37,043 nt of DNA from Candidatus Hydrogenedentota bacterium. GTDB taxonomy: Bacteria; UBA8481; J006. Below the pieces are notes generated by a model, which worked only from the letters and a program-made list of their open reading frames with translations, ran no database searches and was not told the origin of the DNA. Below are positions 8,268-16,273 of this stretch, piece after piece. How positions within the stretch are numbered: position 1 is the first letter of the stretch; each line of letters opens with the position of its first letter. The stretch lies in NCBI GenBank assembly GCA_003697085.1, contig RFFU01000011.1:1-37043 (forward strand). The letters run 5' to 3'. The translations under genes were made by a program, and so were the position numbers.

Positions 8268-9461
8268 ATGAACAAGGCCGCGCTTCTCCAAAAACGCCTC
8301 TCCCTCCTCCTCTTCCTCGCCTTCCTCCTCGTTACTTTTACTTGGTTTCTTCTGATGACTGTCCCGGGAAGAATGCTTATCGGATTCTTCCGGGGAACTC
8401 AGAACATTCGGGTCGTCCTTCCCACCGCGAAGGGACTCGCCGTCGGAGCCCGGCCTCGCTTTGTCACCGATCGCCCTCCGCTACCGCCGGGAGGCCGGAT
8501 CACAGCAATCGAACCTTGCCCTTCCGGCGTTGAGGTCTCGATCCGTTTGCCGGTTGGATTTTCCGTCCCGCGCTACGCGGAAATCCGGTATGAACCCGAT
8601 GGCTCAGTTACCGGAGTTCCTCTTTCGATTCCGGTTTCTTTGTCCGCCGAGATAACAGCCGATACTCGTTCTTGCCCTGTCACGGTAGTCCGCCGACCGC
8701 GGAGCGACCTTCTCCCGCCTCCTCCCCCTTGGTTCCCCCTTTGCCCTTCGCATACGAAAAACAATATCATCCGCCGCCGGCTCAACCGCCGCTTCAACCC
8801 TTCCTCCCCGGAAGGGATCCTCGCCGCCGCAACCGCGGCGTGGAAGGAGGGAGCGCCGGGGCGAGCCGCCGTCCTCCTCCAACAACTCATCGCCTCTCCC
8901 CCCGACTCCAACACCGCCCGAAAAGCAACCTTCGGTCTCGCCTCCTGCTATCTCGCCCTTTATCTTCCTTCCCGCTCTCTCTCTCTTCTCGAAACCCACC
9001 CCGAGGCCTTCTCCGAATCCGATCGGGCCTTCCTTCGCGCACTGGTCTTCTATCAACGGGGGGACTACGATGCTTTACTCGACCTCACGAAAAACGGCTC
9101 TCGCGCTTCTTCTTCACGACTTTCGATGATCCGAGCGCTGGCCCTGGCGAAGAAAAATCGCTTTACAGAATCCCTGCGCCTCCTGGCGAAAATCCGCGAG
9201 GAAGATCCGATGGCGGATTACAATACCGCTGTCATCCTGGAACAACTCGAACGGTTCCCTGAGACGGTGATTCTGATGCGACGACTCGTTTCGCGTTTTC
9301 CCGATGTCTCTACCTTCCATTACCTCTTGGCGCGGAATCTCGAGAAACTCCGCGAATTTGAAATCGCAAGACAACACTATCTCGAGGCGGCACGGCTGGA
9401 AACGGATCCCTCTCTGGCCGCCGCCTACCGCAAAAACGCCCGGCTCCTGAAACAACGATAG
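8268..9461 (+). CDS. Membrane-anchored protein with MCE/MlaD-like domain and TPR repeats
   Basis: The 397-residue protein has one N-terminal membrane segment (about 11-31). Residues 46-121 follow the MCE/MlaD pattern: a GL.VGA..RF strand, a glycine-rich GGRITAIEP turn, VEVSIRLPVGFSVP and a final G....VPLSIP. This reading is inference, because the central motif is divergent. A proline-rich linker (about 148-162) leads to TPR-like helices (about 180-397), for example YNTAVILEQLERFPETVILMRRLV and YLLARNLEKLREFEIARQHYLEAARLE. MCE proteins act in lipid transport across the envelope, usually with an ABC transporter; none is adjacent. It starts 58 bases after the DUF35 gene and may be in the same transcript. 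Confidence 0.72.
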   Translation: MNKAALLQKRLSLLLFLAFLLVTFTWFLLMTVPGRMLIGFFRGTQNIRVVLPTAKGLAVGARPRFVTDRPPLPPGGRITAIEPCPSGVEVSIRLPVGFSVPRYAEIRYEPDGSVTGVPLSIPVSLSAEITADTRSCPVTVVRRPRSDLLPPPPPWFPLCPSHTKNNIIRRRLNRRFNPSSPEGILAAATAAWKEGAPGRAAVLLQQLIASPPDSNTARKATFGLASCYLALYLPSRSLSLLETHPEAFSESDRAFLRALVFYQRGDYDALLDLTKNGSRASSSRLSMIRALALAKKNRFTESLRLLAKIREEDPMADYNTAVILEQLERFPETVILMRRLVSRFPDVSTFHYLLARNLEKLREFEIARQHYLEAARLETDPSLAAAYRKNARLLKQR

Positions 9462-9591
9462 AGCGAAAAAAGGCGTGTCTCGAGAAGCCACTCATTCCCC
9501 CTTCTCTCCCTGCTCCCGTTCTTTCCTCTTTTTATTCAGACCTTCTTGCCGCTTCACATCCTTCCCTTTCGCGGGTCCGGCGATCTGCGTC

Positions 9592-9924
9592 TCATATTCC
9601 CGCAAGAATCAGGTAGAGCCAGTTGAGAACGATCGCGAAAAGAAGAAAGTAAAGCGCCGGGCGGGAAGACAAAAGTTTCTTCAACCAACCGGGAAAGCGC
9701 CTCTCGGCCAGATAAAACCCTCCGGCAAAGACACCATAGCCGCTCAAAAACAAGAGGGCCAAGACGAAGAGCGGTTGAAACCGGATGGCCTCCGCCAAAT
9801 CCCCTCCCAAGAGAGCCAGAACGGCTCGTGTCGTACCACAGGAAGGACACGGAAAACCCGTTACACGACGGAAAGTACAAGGCGGTAGAAACCGCGCGAG
9901 AAACACCCCGGCCCTTCTCAACAT
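9592..9924 (-). CDS. DUF2752 family small membrane protein
   Basis: The 110-residue protein carries the DUF2752 signature: PPCTFRRVTGFPCPSCGTTRA, with the CPSCG cysteine pair at the end of the first loop, followed by a run of hydrophobic helices (about 52-70 and 90-108). The function of the family is not established. It is alone on the minus strand between a convergent plus-strand gene and the repeat region downstream of rho. The ATG at 9924 is the first start that gives the whole domain; there is no striking ribosome site. Confidence 0.85.
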   Translation of the reverse strand: MLRRAGVFLARFLPPCTFRRVTGFPCPSCGTTRAVLALLGGDLAEAIRFQPLFVLALLFLSGYGVFAGGFYLAERRFPGWLKKLLSSRPALYFLLFAIVLNWLYLILAGI

Positions 9925-10254
9925 AGAGGCTGCTCAAAAAAAATTGAAAAGAAATTCAGCACGGCGCTTCGCCTCCCGCGCCTCCTTTCGATCCCCCCTC
10001 ACGCTCCCTCTCATCTTTCCCTTCTTCCCTTTCCCACCTTCCGTGTTTTCCAACTTTGATTCATGCCTCTCCCCCGCCCTTGCTCTTGCCCTCGTCCTTG
10101 GCTTATAGCCGATCCGACTTCGCAGGTTGGAGAACCTCCGCCCCATTCCTGCAGACAAGAGTGTCTGCGCTCCACATTGCCTTTTCCCTTTTGATTTTTG
10201 ACTTTTGTCTTTTTCTCTTCCGTGTCCTTCCGCGTGTTCCGTGGTTTTCCTTCC
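9925..10254. other. Non-coding gap between rho and the DUF2752 gene
   Basis: No gene is seen in these 330 bases. From left to right they hold an A-rich patch (9940-9950), pyrimidine-rich DNA (9965-10090) and hairpins at 10122-10139 and 10151-10168. A TTTTGCC/TTTTGAC tract (about 10177-10215) and CCGTG-type repeats (about 10218-10251) follow, ending next to the rho stop codon. Confidence 0.7.
10122..10251 (+). repeat. Composite intergenic repeat with two hairpins
   Basis: Hairpin one (10122-10139) has stem GCAGGTT, loop GGAG and stem AACCTCC with one mismatch. Hairpin two (10151-10168) has stem GCAGACA, loop AGAG and stem TGTCTGC, then GCTCCACA. A pyrimidine tract and CCGTGTCCTTCCGCG/TTCCGTGGTT units complete the block. 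The order matches the copy at 81-186. Confidence 0.75.
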
Positions 10255-11652
10255 TTAGAGGCGTGCCATTGCGTTCAAGAACTCTTCGTTCGTATCGGTC
10301 TGGACCATCTTCTCCTGCAACAATTCCATCGCCTCGACGACCGTCAGTGGAGCCAAAATCTTTCTCAGAGCCCATATTCGCGTCAGGGTCGCCTCATCCA
10401 AGAGAAGTTCCTCGCGGCGGGTTCCCGTCCTGTTCAGATCGATCGCGGGATAGATTCGGCGCTCCGCCAGTTTCCGATCGAGAATGATCTCCGAATTTCC
10501 GGTACCCTTGAACTCTTCGAAGATCACTTCATCCATCCGGCTGCCCGTCTCGATAAGCGCCGTTGCAATGATCGTCAGCGATCCTCCCTCCTCCAGATTC
10601 CTGGCGGCTCCGAAAAAGCGCTTCGGGCGATGCAGCGCATTCGAATCCACGCCGCCGGAGAGAACCTTCCCCGAGGCGGGGACGACCTGATTGTAGGCCC
10701 GAGCGAGACGCGTGATCGAATCGAGCAGAACCACGACATCACGCTTCGTCTCGGTCAAACGCTTCGCCTTCTCGATCACCATTTCCGCCACTTGAACGTG
10801 CCTCTGGGCCGGTTCGTCGAAGGTGGAAGCCACGACCTCGGCATTGACACTGCGCTGCATGTCCGTCACTTCCTCCGGACGCTCGTCGATCAAAAGGACG
10901 ATGATCGTTACTTCGGGGTGGTTCGCCGCGATGGCATTGGCGATCTCTTGGAGAAGAATCGTCTTTCCGGCCTTCGGAGGGGATGTAATCAGCGCTCTTT
11001 GGCCCTTGCCGATCGGAGAAAAGAGGTCAATGATGCGCATGGAAAGATCCTTTTGTCCCTTCACCTCGAGGGTGAAGCGCTGGTCGGGATAAAGCGGTGT
11101 CAGATTGTCGAAGAGAATCCGTTCGGCTGCGGTGCCGACGTCCTGGTGATTGATCGCCTCGACGCGCAACAGGGCGAAGAATTTCTCCCCCTCCTTCGGG
11201 CGCCTCACTTGACCCGCCACCGTGTCGCCCTTGCGCAAGCCGAAGCGGCGGATCTGCGACGGCGAAACATAGATATCGTCCGGACTCGAAAGATAATTGT
11301 AGTCCGGGGAACGGAGAAAACCGAAACCGTCCGGCAGAATTTCCAGGACCCCCGTGGCGAAGACGTGGCCGGAATTCTTCGCCTGCGCCTCGAGAATGGA
11401 GAAGATCAGGTCCTGCTTCTTCATCCCGGCCGGATTCTCGACGTTGACCTCCTTGGCGATCTTCGTCAGTTCGACGATCGACTTCTTCTGAAGCCCGGCG
11501 ACGTTCAACCGCGGTCCCGTCGCCTCAGGAATCGCATCCTCGACCTCGCTGTTCTCCGGAGGAATGAACTCCGCCGTCTCCTCTACCGTCGCGTTTCCGT
11601 TCCTCTCCTTCTTTTCCTTCTCCTTTACCGCCCCTCTTCGTCTCCTAGGCAT
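10255..11652 (-). CDS. rho: Transcription termination factor Rho
   Basis: The 465-residue protein is a full-length Rho. After a basic and acidic N-terminal extension (1-50) come the Rho_N helical domain (about 50-90), the cold-shock-like RNA-binding domain with DGFGFLR (108-114), the Walker A loop PPKAGKT (225-231), Walker [17 protein letters not shown], and the R-loop/Q-loop region ending [19 protein letters not shown]. Rho is the hexameric RNA helicase that ends transcription of untranslated RNA. It has a strong purine-rich ribosome site (AAGGAGAGGGAG) just before the ATG. Only the non-coding leader separates it from the DUF192 gene, so it might receive read-through from the Tad operon. Confidence 0.98.
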   Translation of the reverse strand: MPRRRRGAVKEKEKKERNGNATVEETAEFIPPENSEVEDAIPEATGPRLNVAGLQKKSIVELTKIAKEVNVENPAGMKKQDLIFSILEAQAKNSGHVFATGVLEILPDGFGFLRSPDYNYLSSPDDIYVSPSQIRRFGLRKGDTVAGQVRRPKEGEKFFALLRVEAINHQDVGTAAERILFDNLTPLYPDQRFTLEVKGQKDLSMRIIDLFSPIGKGQRALITSPPKAGKTILLQEIANAIAANHPEVTIIVLLIDERPEEVTDMQRSVNAEVVASTFDEPAQRHVQVAEMVIEKAKRLTETKRDVVVLLDSITRLARAYNQVVPASGKVLSGGVDSNALHRPKRFFGAARNLEEGGSLTIIATALIETGSRMDEVIFEEFKGTGNSEIILDRKLAERRIYPAIDLNRTGTRREELLLDEATLTRIWALRKILAPLTVVEAMELLQEKMVQTDTNEEFLNAMARL

Positions 11653-12038
11653 GACACTCCCTCTCCTTGAATCGATTTTCCCTCTTCTTGATTTTCTTCA
11701 TTCCCCTTACCGTTCCCCACCTCGTCGCGGCGCCGAATCGCTCCCCTTTTTCTCTCACTCTTTCTTTCGCTTGTTCTCCCTTCCCTCCTCTTCTCCTTGA
11801 ATTCCTTGACGAGTCGCCGCTCTCACGGCCAATTTTGGAATGAACTCCCGTGAACTCCGTTCGCCTCTCCACCGCGCTCCCCCCCGAAATCCTTGTCCCC
11901 TGTCCGAGGAACTTGATCCAGGAAAAAGAAGCACGCGGCGGGAAATCTCCGACTGAATTATGCCCCTCCATCCGCCCGCGGAACTCGACTCTCGCCGCAA
12001 CCGAACTTCGAATCATCGATCAGCCGTACTCTTGTATT
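11653..12038 (-). other. rho 5' leader, purine-rich, no gene
   Basis: These 386 bases between the DUF192 stop and the rho start contain no convincing gene. Read on the minus strand, the last 200 bases are strongly A/G-rich (GGAG, GAAAG and AAGGAGA runs), with the rho ribosome site at the end. rho mRNAs in other bacteria can have long regulated leaders; here that is only a possibility. No clear -35/-10 pair stands out. Confidence 0.5.
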
Positions 12039-12407
12039 CTAGCCCTTTTCGTATCCCGCGTCAACCTCCCTGATCTCCAACTCGTCCGCCGTTTTCGTCC
12101 CCGTCGCGGCCGCTGTTCCGGTCGGCACTTCCAGGACATCCCGCGCCCCACGAACCGCGGCCGAATCCCGCCAAGGACGGAGCCCTTCGTAAACTGCCAT
12201 AACACGCCCTTCCCCGTCGAGAAAGATCGCGTCGATCGGAAACCGCATCAGACACATATGAATCGCCCGCGTTCTCCTCAAGAGAAGGCCTTCCCCGGAA
12301 GCGAGATCGCGGCGGCCGATCAACCCGCGAAGGCGGGAGCGAAACGTCCTTGCTTCTTCAATGCGGTCCCCCAAGACCGTTCCTCGTGTCTTGTTTCGGA
12401 TCTTCAG
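12039..12407 (-). CDS. DUF192 family protein, probable CTG start
   Basis: The protein (122 residues from this start) is a recognisable DUF192 domain: KIRNKTRGTVLGDRIEEART, FRSRLRGLIGR, the IHMCLMRFPIDAIFLD core, VYEGLRPWR and the closing DVLEVPTGTA. No ATG, GTG or TTG lies early enough to keep the whole domain. A CTG at 12407 follows GGAGGAG at 5-base spacing and gives MKIRNKT, the expected beginning, so CTG is taken as the start; an upstream ATT or CTG near 12440 is the alternative. The gene begins 33 bases after the tadC stop and is probably the last gene of the Tad transcript. The biological role of DUF192 is unclear. Confidence 0.78.
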   Translation of the reverse strand: MKIRNKTRGTVLGDRIEEARTFRSRLRGLIGRRDLASGEGLLLRRTRAIHMCLMRFPIDAIFLDGEGRVMAVYEGLRPWRDSAAVRGARDVLEVPTGTAAATGTKTADELEIREVDAGYEKG

Positions 12408-12439
12408 GTATCTCCTCCGCGACGCCTTCGGCGCGCTAA

Positions 12440-13384
12440 TCAGAGCCCCCCCATCGTCCGGAAGACCTTCAAACCAATCGGCCCGAGCGTGACAATAAAG
12501 ATCGTCGGAAAGATGAAGAAGATCATCGGAAAGAGCATCTTGATCGGCAGTTTTTGCGCCATCTCCTCGACCATCTGGCGCCGCTTCGTTCGGAGTTGAT
12601 CCGACTGAATCCGCAGGATCTGGCCGATCGAGACGCCCAAAGCATCCGCCTGAATGACGGCGGAAATGAGCGTATCGAGTTCGGAAACCTGGCATCGCGC
12701 CGACATCGACTTCAACGCGTCCTTTCGCGCCTTCCCGATCTTCACCTCCTGAAGCATACGGTCAAACTCTTCCGGCAAGGGCCCCTCCATCCGCTCGACG
12801 ACTTTTTGTAACGCTTGGTCAAACCCGAGCCCGGCCTCGACGGAGACCGTCAAAAGATCCAACATATCCGGCAGCTGCTTGCGCATCTTTTTGCGGCGGA
12901 CGGTCACCTGACGCGCCAGCCAGAATTGCGGGGCCACGAATGACATCCCGGCCGCTACAGCCATAAAAATGATTCCGAAGAGAAAGGGAAGTATGCCGAT
13001 GAGCGTGAGAAACCCCATAAGCGAAACCGAAAGCATGGCCGCGAGAAGTTTGAGCGCTTTGAACTGTCCCGATGTCAGGTTCCCGGGGTTGCCCGCTTGA
13101 ATCAACAACGTCGCCACCGGATCCTCCTTTGAACCCGACTTCTTGAACTTGCCGGCCATCCGTTCCAAAATCGGTTGAATGACGCGTTCGAAGAACGGCT
13201 TCTCCAGTTGCTCCTCCTCAAAGGACCCGGCCAAAGCCTTCTTCTGCTCTTCCTTTCCGAAATTCTTCAACTCCAGGAGCCGCTCCCGGGCCACGTCGCG
13301 CTTCGCACCCTTGACCATATACACGGCCAGTCCGATCCCCGCCAGGATCAGTACCGTGATGATCGCGACGATCAGCCCCAGCAT
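12440..13384 (-). CDS. tadC: Tad inner-membrane platform protein TadC
   Basis: The 314-residue protein is a type II secretion F-domain (T2SSF) protein. It has an N-terminal membrane segment (about 3-23), a cytoplasmic region, a hydrophobic pair (about 110-155), the F-domain with RKKMRKQLPDMLDLLTVSVEAGLGFDQALQKV, and a closing membrane segment ending in KVFRTMGGL. TadB and TadC together form the inner-membrane platform on which the TadA ATPase works during pilus assembly. It starts 31 bases after tadB, in the usual tadA-tadB-tadC order apart from the inserted small gene. Confidence 0.93.
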   Translation of the reverse strand: MLGLIVAIITVLILAGIGLAVYMVKGAKRDVARERLLELKNFGKEEQKKALAGSFEEEQLEKPFFERVIQPILERMAGKFKKSGSKEDPVATLLIQAGNPGNLTSGQFKALKLLAAMLSVSLMGFLTLIGILPFLFGIIFMAVAAGMSFVAPQFWLARQVTVRRKKMRKQLPDMLDLLTVSVEAGLGFDQALQKVVERMEGPLPEEFDRMLQEVKIGKARKDALKSMSARCQVSELDTLISAVIQADALGVSIGQILRIQSDQLRTKRRQMVEEMAQKLPIKMLFPMIFFIFPTIFIVTLGPIGLKVFRTMGGL

Positions 13385-13415
13385 CGCACGCGCTCCCCTT
13401 CCTCGTTCCCCCCGG

Positions 13416-14429
13416 TCACAACTCCACCTTCAACATATTTATAATCACAAACGCCCCCAAGGACTGCATAATCAAACCGATGATGATCAAGACCCATCCC
13501 AATTTGTCCTTGAAAAGCATTCCCATGACATCGGGATTGAGAAGATACATGATCCCAAAAAGACCGAAGGGCAGTCCCGTGATCACCATTCCCCCCATCT
13601 TTCCCTGTGCCGTCAATGCGTTGATTGTTCCGATCAATTTGATCCGTTCCCGAATCGTCGCGGCAATATTGTCGAGGATTTCAGCGAGGTTTCCTCCGAT
13701 CTGCCGCTGGATCAATACGACGGTGACGGTGAGGTTGAAGTCCTCCGATTCGAGCCGCTGGGCCATCGCCTCCATCGCCTCGTCTATCGGGAGCCCCAAC
13801 TGATTCTCCTTGATCAAACGCTGGAATTCCTCGTTCGTAGGATAGGGCGCTTCCCGGGAAACCATCTCGACCGCCTGAAGAAAGGAATAACCGGCCTTGA
13901 GAGAATTTGAGATCAGCCCCAGAGTATCCACCAACTGGTCCTGGAACGCCTTCTGGCGAGCCTTCTTCTTCATACTGACGACCAAGGAAGGGATCCAGAA
14001 GCCTAATAGACCACAAGGAATCGCCGCCAAAAGCGGATTGTCCCAAAGGATCTTCCCCAACGCGAACCCGAAAAAGAAACTGAAAACCGCTACGCCCAAC
14101 ATCAGCGTTAGATACTCGCTTGCCCGCCATTTCATTCCCGCCTGCGCCAAGCGCAACGCCAGCGATTGGCGATATCCTTCGAAAAGAACAACCCGCTCCA
14201 AGATGCTTCCGACTTTCGAAAGCAGAGTGGGTTCCTTCTCTTTTTGGAGCCCCATCGCCTCTTGCTGAGCTTCCAACTCTTCCAACTTCTGAAAGTACTC
14301 CCGATCAATATAGGGAGCCAACGTGCTCGTCAGCCGGTTTTCTTCCTCCCCCCGCCGAATCTTCCTTACCAGAAGTAGCATAACAATGACACAAACCAGG
14401 AGAAAGAGCACGGCGATCAGGATCTTCAC
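13416..14429 (-). CDS. tadB: Tad inner-membrane platform protein TadB
   Basis: The 337-residue protein has an N-terminal membrane segment (about 2-21), a paired hydrophobic region (about 107-147), the F-domain core QDQLVDTLGLISNSLKAGYSFLQAVEMVSREAP and IQRQIGGNLAEILDNIAATIRERIKLIGTI, and two C-terminal membrane segments. This is the TadB partner of TadC. The start is GTG at 14429, preceded by a long GGAGGAGAGGAGG run that lies inside the end of the upstream small gene, and it overlaps that gene's stop as GTGA, so translation is probably coupled. Confidence 0.93.
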   Translation of the reverse strand: MKILIAVLFLLVCVIVMLLLVRKIRRGEEENRLTSTLAPYIDREYFQKLEELEAQQEAMGLQKEKEPTLLSKVGSILERVVLFEGYRQSLALRLAQAGMKWRASEYLTLMLGVAVFSFFFGFALGKILWDNPLLAAIPCGLLGFWIPSLVVSMKKKARQKAFQDQLVDTLGLISNSLKAGYSFLQAVEMVSREAPYPTNEEFQRLIKENQLGLPIDEAMEAMAQRLESEDFNLTVTVVLIQRQIGGNLAEILDNIAATIRERIKLIGTINALTAQGKMGGMVITGLPFGLFGIMYLLNPDVMGMLFKDKLGWVLIIIGLIMQSLGAFVIINMLKVEL

Positions 14430-14647
14430 TCTCTTTCCTCCTCTCCTCCCGCACTTCCTTCCGGACAGGTTGAACGTCCCTCTTTGTCGGGAACGGATCT
14501 GGACTCCTGACTTCTCACCAAGAAATTCATCTCCCCTTCTTTCACCATTTTATCATACTTTTCGGCTTCCCGTGCCTCCACCCGTACTGAAAAATCGTCG
14601 TCGTGGTAAAGAGTCCCGGTCCCTTCGGCCCCCCGTCCCTCGCCCAT
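14426..14647 (-). CDS. Small unknown protein between tadA and tadB (73 residues)
   Basis: I do not recognise this protein. The frame runs from an ATG that shares one base with the tadA stop (TGATG) to a TGA that overlaps the tadB GTG start (GTGA), so both junctions are tightly coupled. It exactly fills the 217 bases that would otherwise be a gap in a tightly packed operon. The product is hydrophilic, with no membrane segment. It has a charged central part (TLYHDDDFSVRV, EAREAEKYDKMVKEGEMNFLV) and a low-complexity Ser/Gly/Glu tail. The tail may exist mainly because the DNA there forms the tadB ribosome site. A role in regulating or bridging TadA and TadB is a guess from position. Confidence 0.65.
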   Translation of the reverse strand: MGEGRGAEGTGTLYHDDDFSVRVEAREAEKYDKMVKEGEMNFLVRSQESRSVPDKEGRSTCPEGSAGGEEERE

Positions 14648-16128
14648 CAGTGCCCCGCTTTCGCCTCCGAGAAGTCGATCGGAGCATCCGGCGCCGTCAG
14701 GCGCTCCACAAGGTCCGGCTTGCGCCGGATTTCCTCCTTCAAGTTCTCCTCGACCCATTCCTTCGCTTCTTCCGGGGTATATCCGAAAATCGTCAGAGGA
14801 ATAATGATACCGTTTCGGAGATACTGCTTGTAAAAGGTCGGGATATGATGGCACGGTTGATGAGAACCGATGATCTTCCCGTCATCATCGACGCCCGTTT
14901 GAACAAATCGGAAGATATCGGCCATCTGGACCTCGTTTCCATCGAATCCAAGACTCTGCGTTACGTAGGTTATCTTCCTCGAACCATCGGGAAGCCGTGT
15001 CTGCTGAACGATCAGGTGAATCGCGGACCCCATCTGCTCTCGAATCGCCCGGGATGGAAGATCGACCCCGGACATCAAGACCATCGTCTCGATACGCCGC
15101 ATCGCGTCCGACGGTGTATTAGCATGGAGCGTTGTGAGAGAGCCGTCATGTCCCGTGTTCATCGCCTGAAGCATGTCCAGCGTCTCTCCGCCACGACACT
15201 CCCCGACGATGACACGATCGGGACGCATACGCAACGTGTTTCGGATGAGATCCCTCATCGTGACGGCGCCTTTCCCCTCGACATTGGCCGCCTTCGTCTC
15301 CAGACGCACCCAGTGTGGCTGAAGAATCTGAATCTCCGCCGCATCCTCGACGGTACAAATCCGCTCCCCCGGATCGATAAATGAGGAGAGGGCGTTCAAG
15401 AGAGTCGTCTTTCCCGAACCGGTTCCTCCGGAGACGACGATGTTCTTCGCGATCATCACGCTGGCTCGGAGGAAATCCGCGATCGTCTGCGTCAGTGCTC
15501 CAAACCGGATCAAATCCGGCACGCGCAACGGATTTTTCTTGAATTTCCGGATCGTGATCGTCGAACCATTCAGCGCCAGCGGCGGGATCACGGCGTTGAC
15601 ACGGGAACCGTCCTTGAGACGAGCGTCCACATAAGGCATCGATTCATCACACCGGCGCCCCAGCGGCGAAATAATCTTGTTGATAACCGCCCGGACGGCC
15701 TCGTCATCCTTGAATTTCACGTCCGTCAAAACCAGCTTCCCCCCGCGTTCCACGTACACCTGATTCGGACCGTTTACCATAATTTCCGAGATTTCCTCAT
15801 CGTCGACCAACGGCTGGATGGGGCCCAAGCCGAGGATGTCATCGAGGAGTTCCTTGATGACCTCTTCGTGTTCCCGTTTCGTCAGAGTGATTCCGGCCTC
15901 ACCACCGACAATAGCGATGTTCTCCTCGATGCGCGCCCGTAACAGACTTCGCTTGATTTCCGGATCCGGTTGCGCCAGGATCGAAGCATCCAACTCGTTG
16001 ATGAGTTTGTTCTGGACACGCTTCTTCAACTGGTCGCGCGGAGTGATCTCGACCTTTGCGGCCGCACCGGCGGCTCCCGGCTTGGCCGACTTCTTCTTCA
16101 TCGATTCCAAGCGTTCTAACAGCGACAT
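14647..16128 (-). CDS. tadA: Tad pilus assembly/secretion ATPase TadA (CpaF)
   Basis: The 493-residue protein is a PilT/VirB11-type secretion ATPase of the CpaF/TadA family. It has an N-terminal domain with GLGPIQPLVDDEEISEIMVNGP, the Walker A loop GGTGSGKT (234-241), the Asp box region TVEDAAEIQI, Walker B VIVGECRGGE and the His box LTTLHANTPSDAMRRIE. The C-terminal tail (about 385-493) is longer than in many CpaF proteins. It powers pilus subunit assembly with TadB and TadC. The ATG at 16128 gives the familiar MSLLERL start, but no Shine-Dalgarno is visible. The 145-base gap before it is the largest inside the operon and could hold an internal promoter (TAAAAT 7 bases before the ATG). Confidence 0.96.
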   Translation of the reverse strand: MSLLERLESMKKKSAKPGAAGAAAKVEITPRDQLKKRVQNKLINELDASILAQPDPEIKRSLLRARIEENIAIVGGEAGITLTKREHEEVIKELLDDILGLGPIQPLVDDEEISEIMVNGPNQVYVERGGKLVLTDVKFKDDEAVRAVINKIISPLGRRCDESMPYVDARLKDGSRVNAVIPPLALNGSTITIRKFKKNPLRVPDLIRFGALTQTIADFLRASVMIAKNIVVSGGTGSGKTTLLNALSSFIDPGERICTVEDAAEIQILQPHWVRLETKAANVEGKGAVTMRDLIRNTLRMRPDRVIVGECRGGETLDMLQAMNTGHDGSLTTLHANTPSDAMRRIETMVLMSGVDLPSRAIREQMGSAIHLIVQQTRLPDGSRKITYVTQSLGFDGNEVQMADIFRFVQTGVDDDGKIIGSHQPCHHIPTFYKQYLRNGIIIPLTIFGYTPEEAKEWVEENLKEEIRRKPDLVERLTAPDAPIDFSEAKAGH

Positions 16129-16273
16129 AGCAGTATTTTAGGAGAGTTTCTTCTCATTTCCAGAAAAAAAGAGAGGCGATCCCTTCTTATCCCCAAAACA
16201 AGCAAATCACCGGACCCACCCTTTCCCGCGACAGCGCGGACGGGCTCAATCTCCCCCGGTGCCGGATTACCCC

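Noticed and set aside
10198-11670. Long plus-strand open frame opposite rho
   Set aside because: Rho is unambiguous on the minus strand; the plus frame is a codon-usage shadow.
12408-12695. Upstream extension of the DUF192 frame to residue 218
   Set aside because: The extension lies inside tadC, is unlike any domain and is low-complexity; only the part from 12407 down matches the family.
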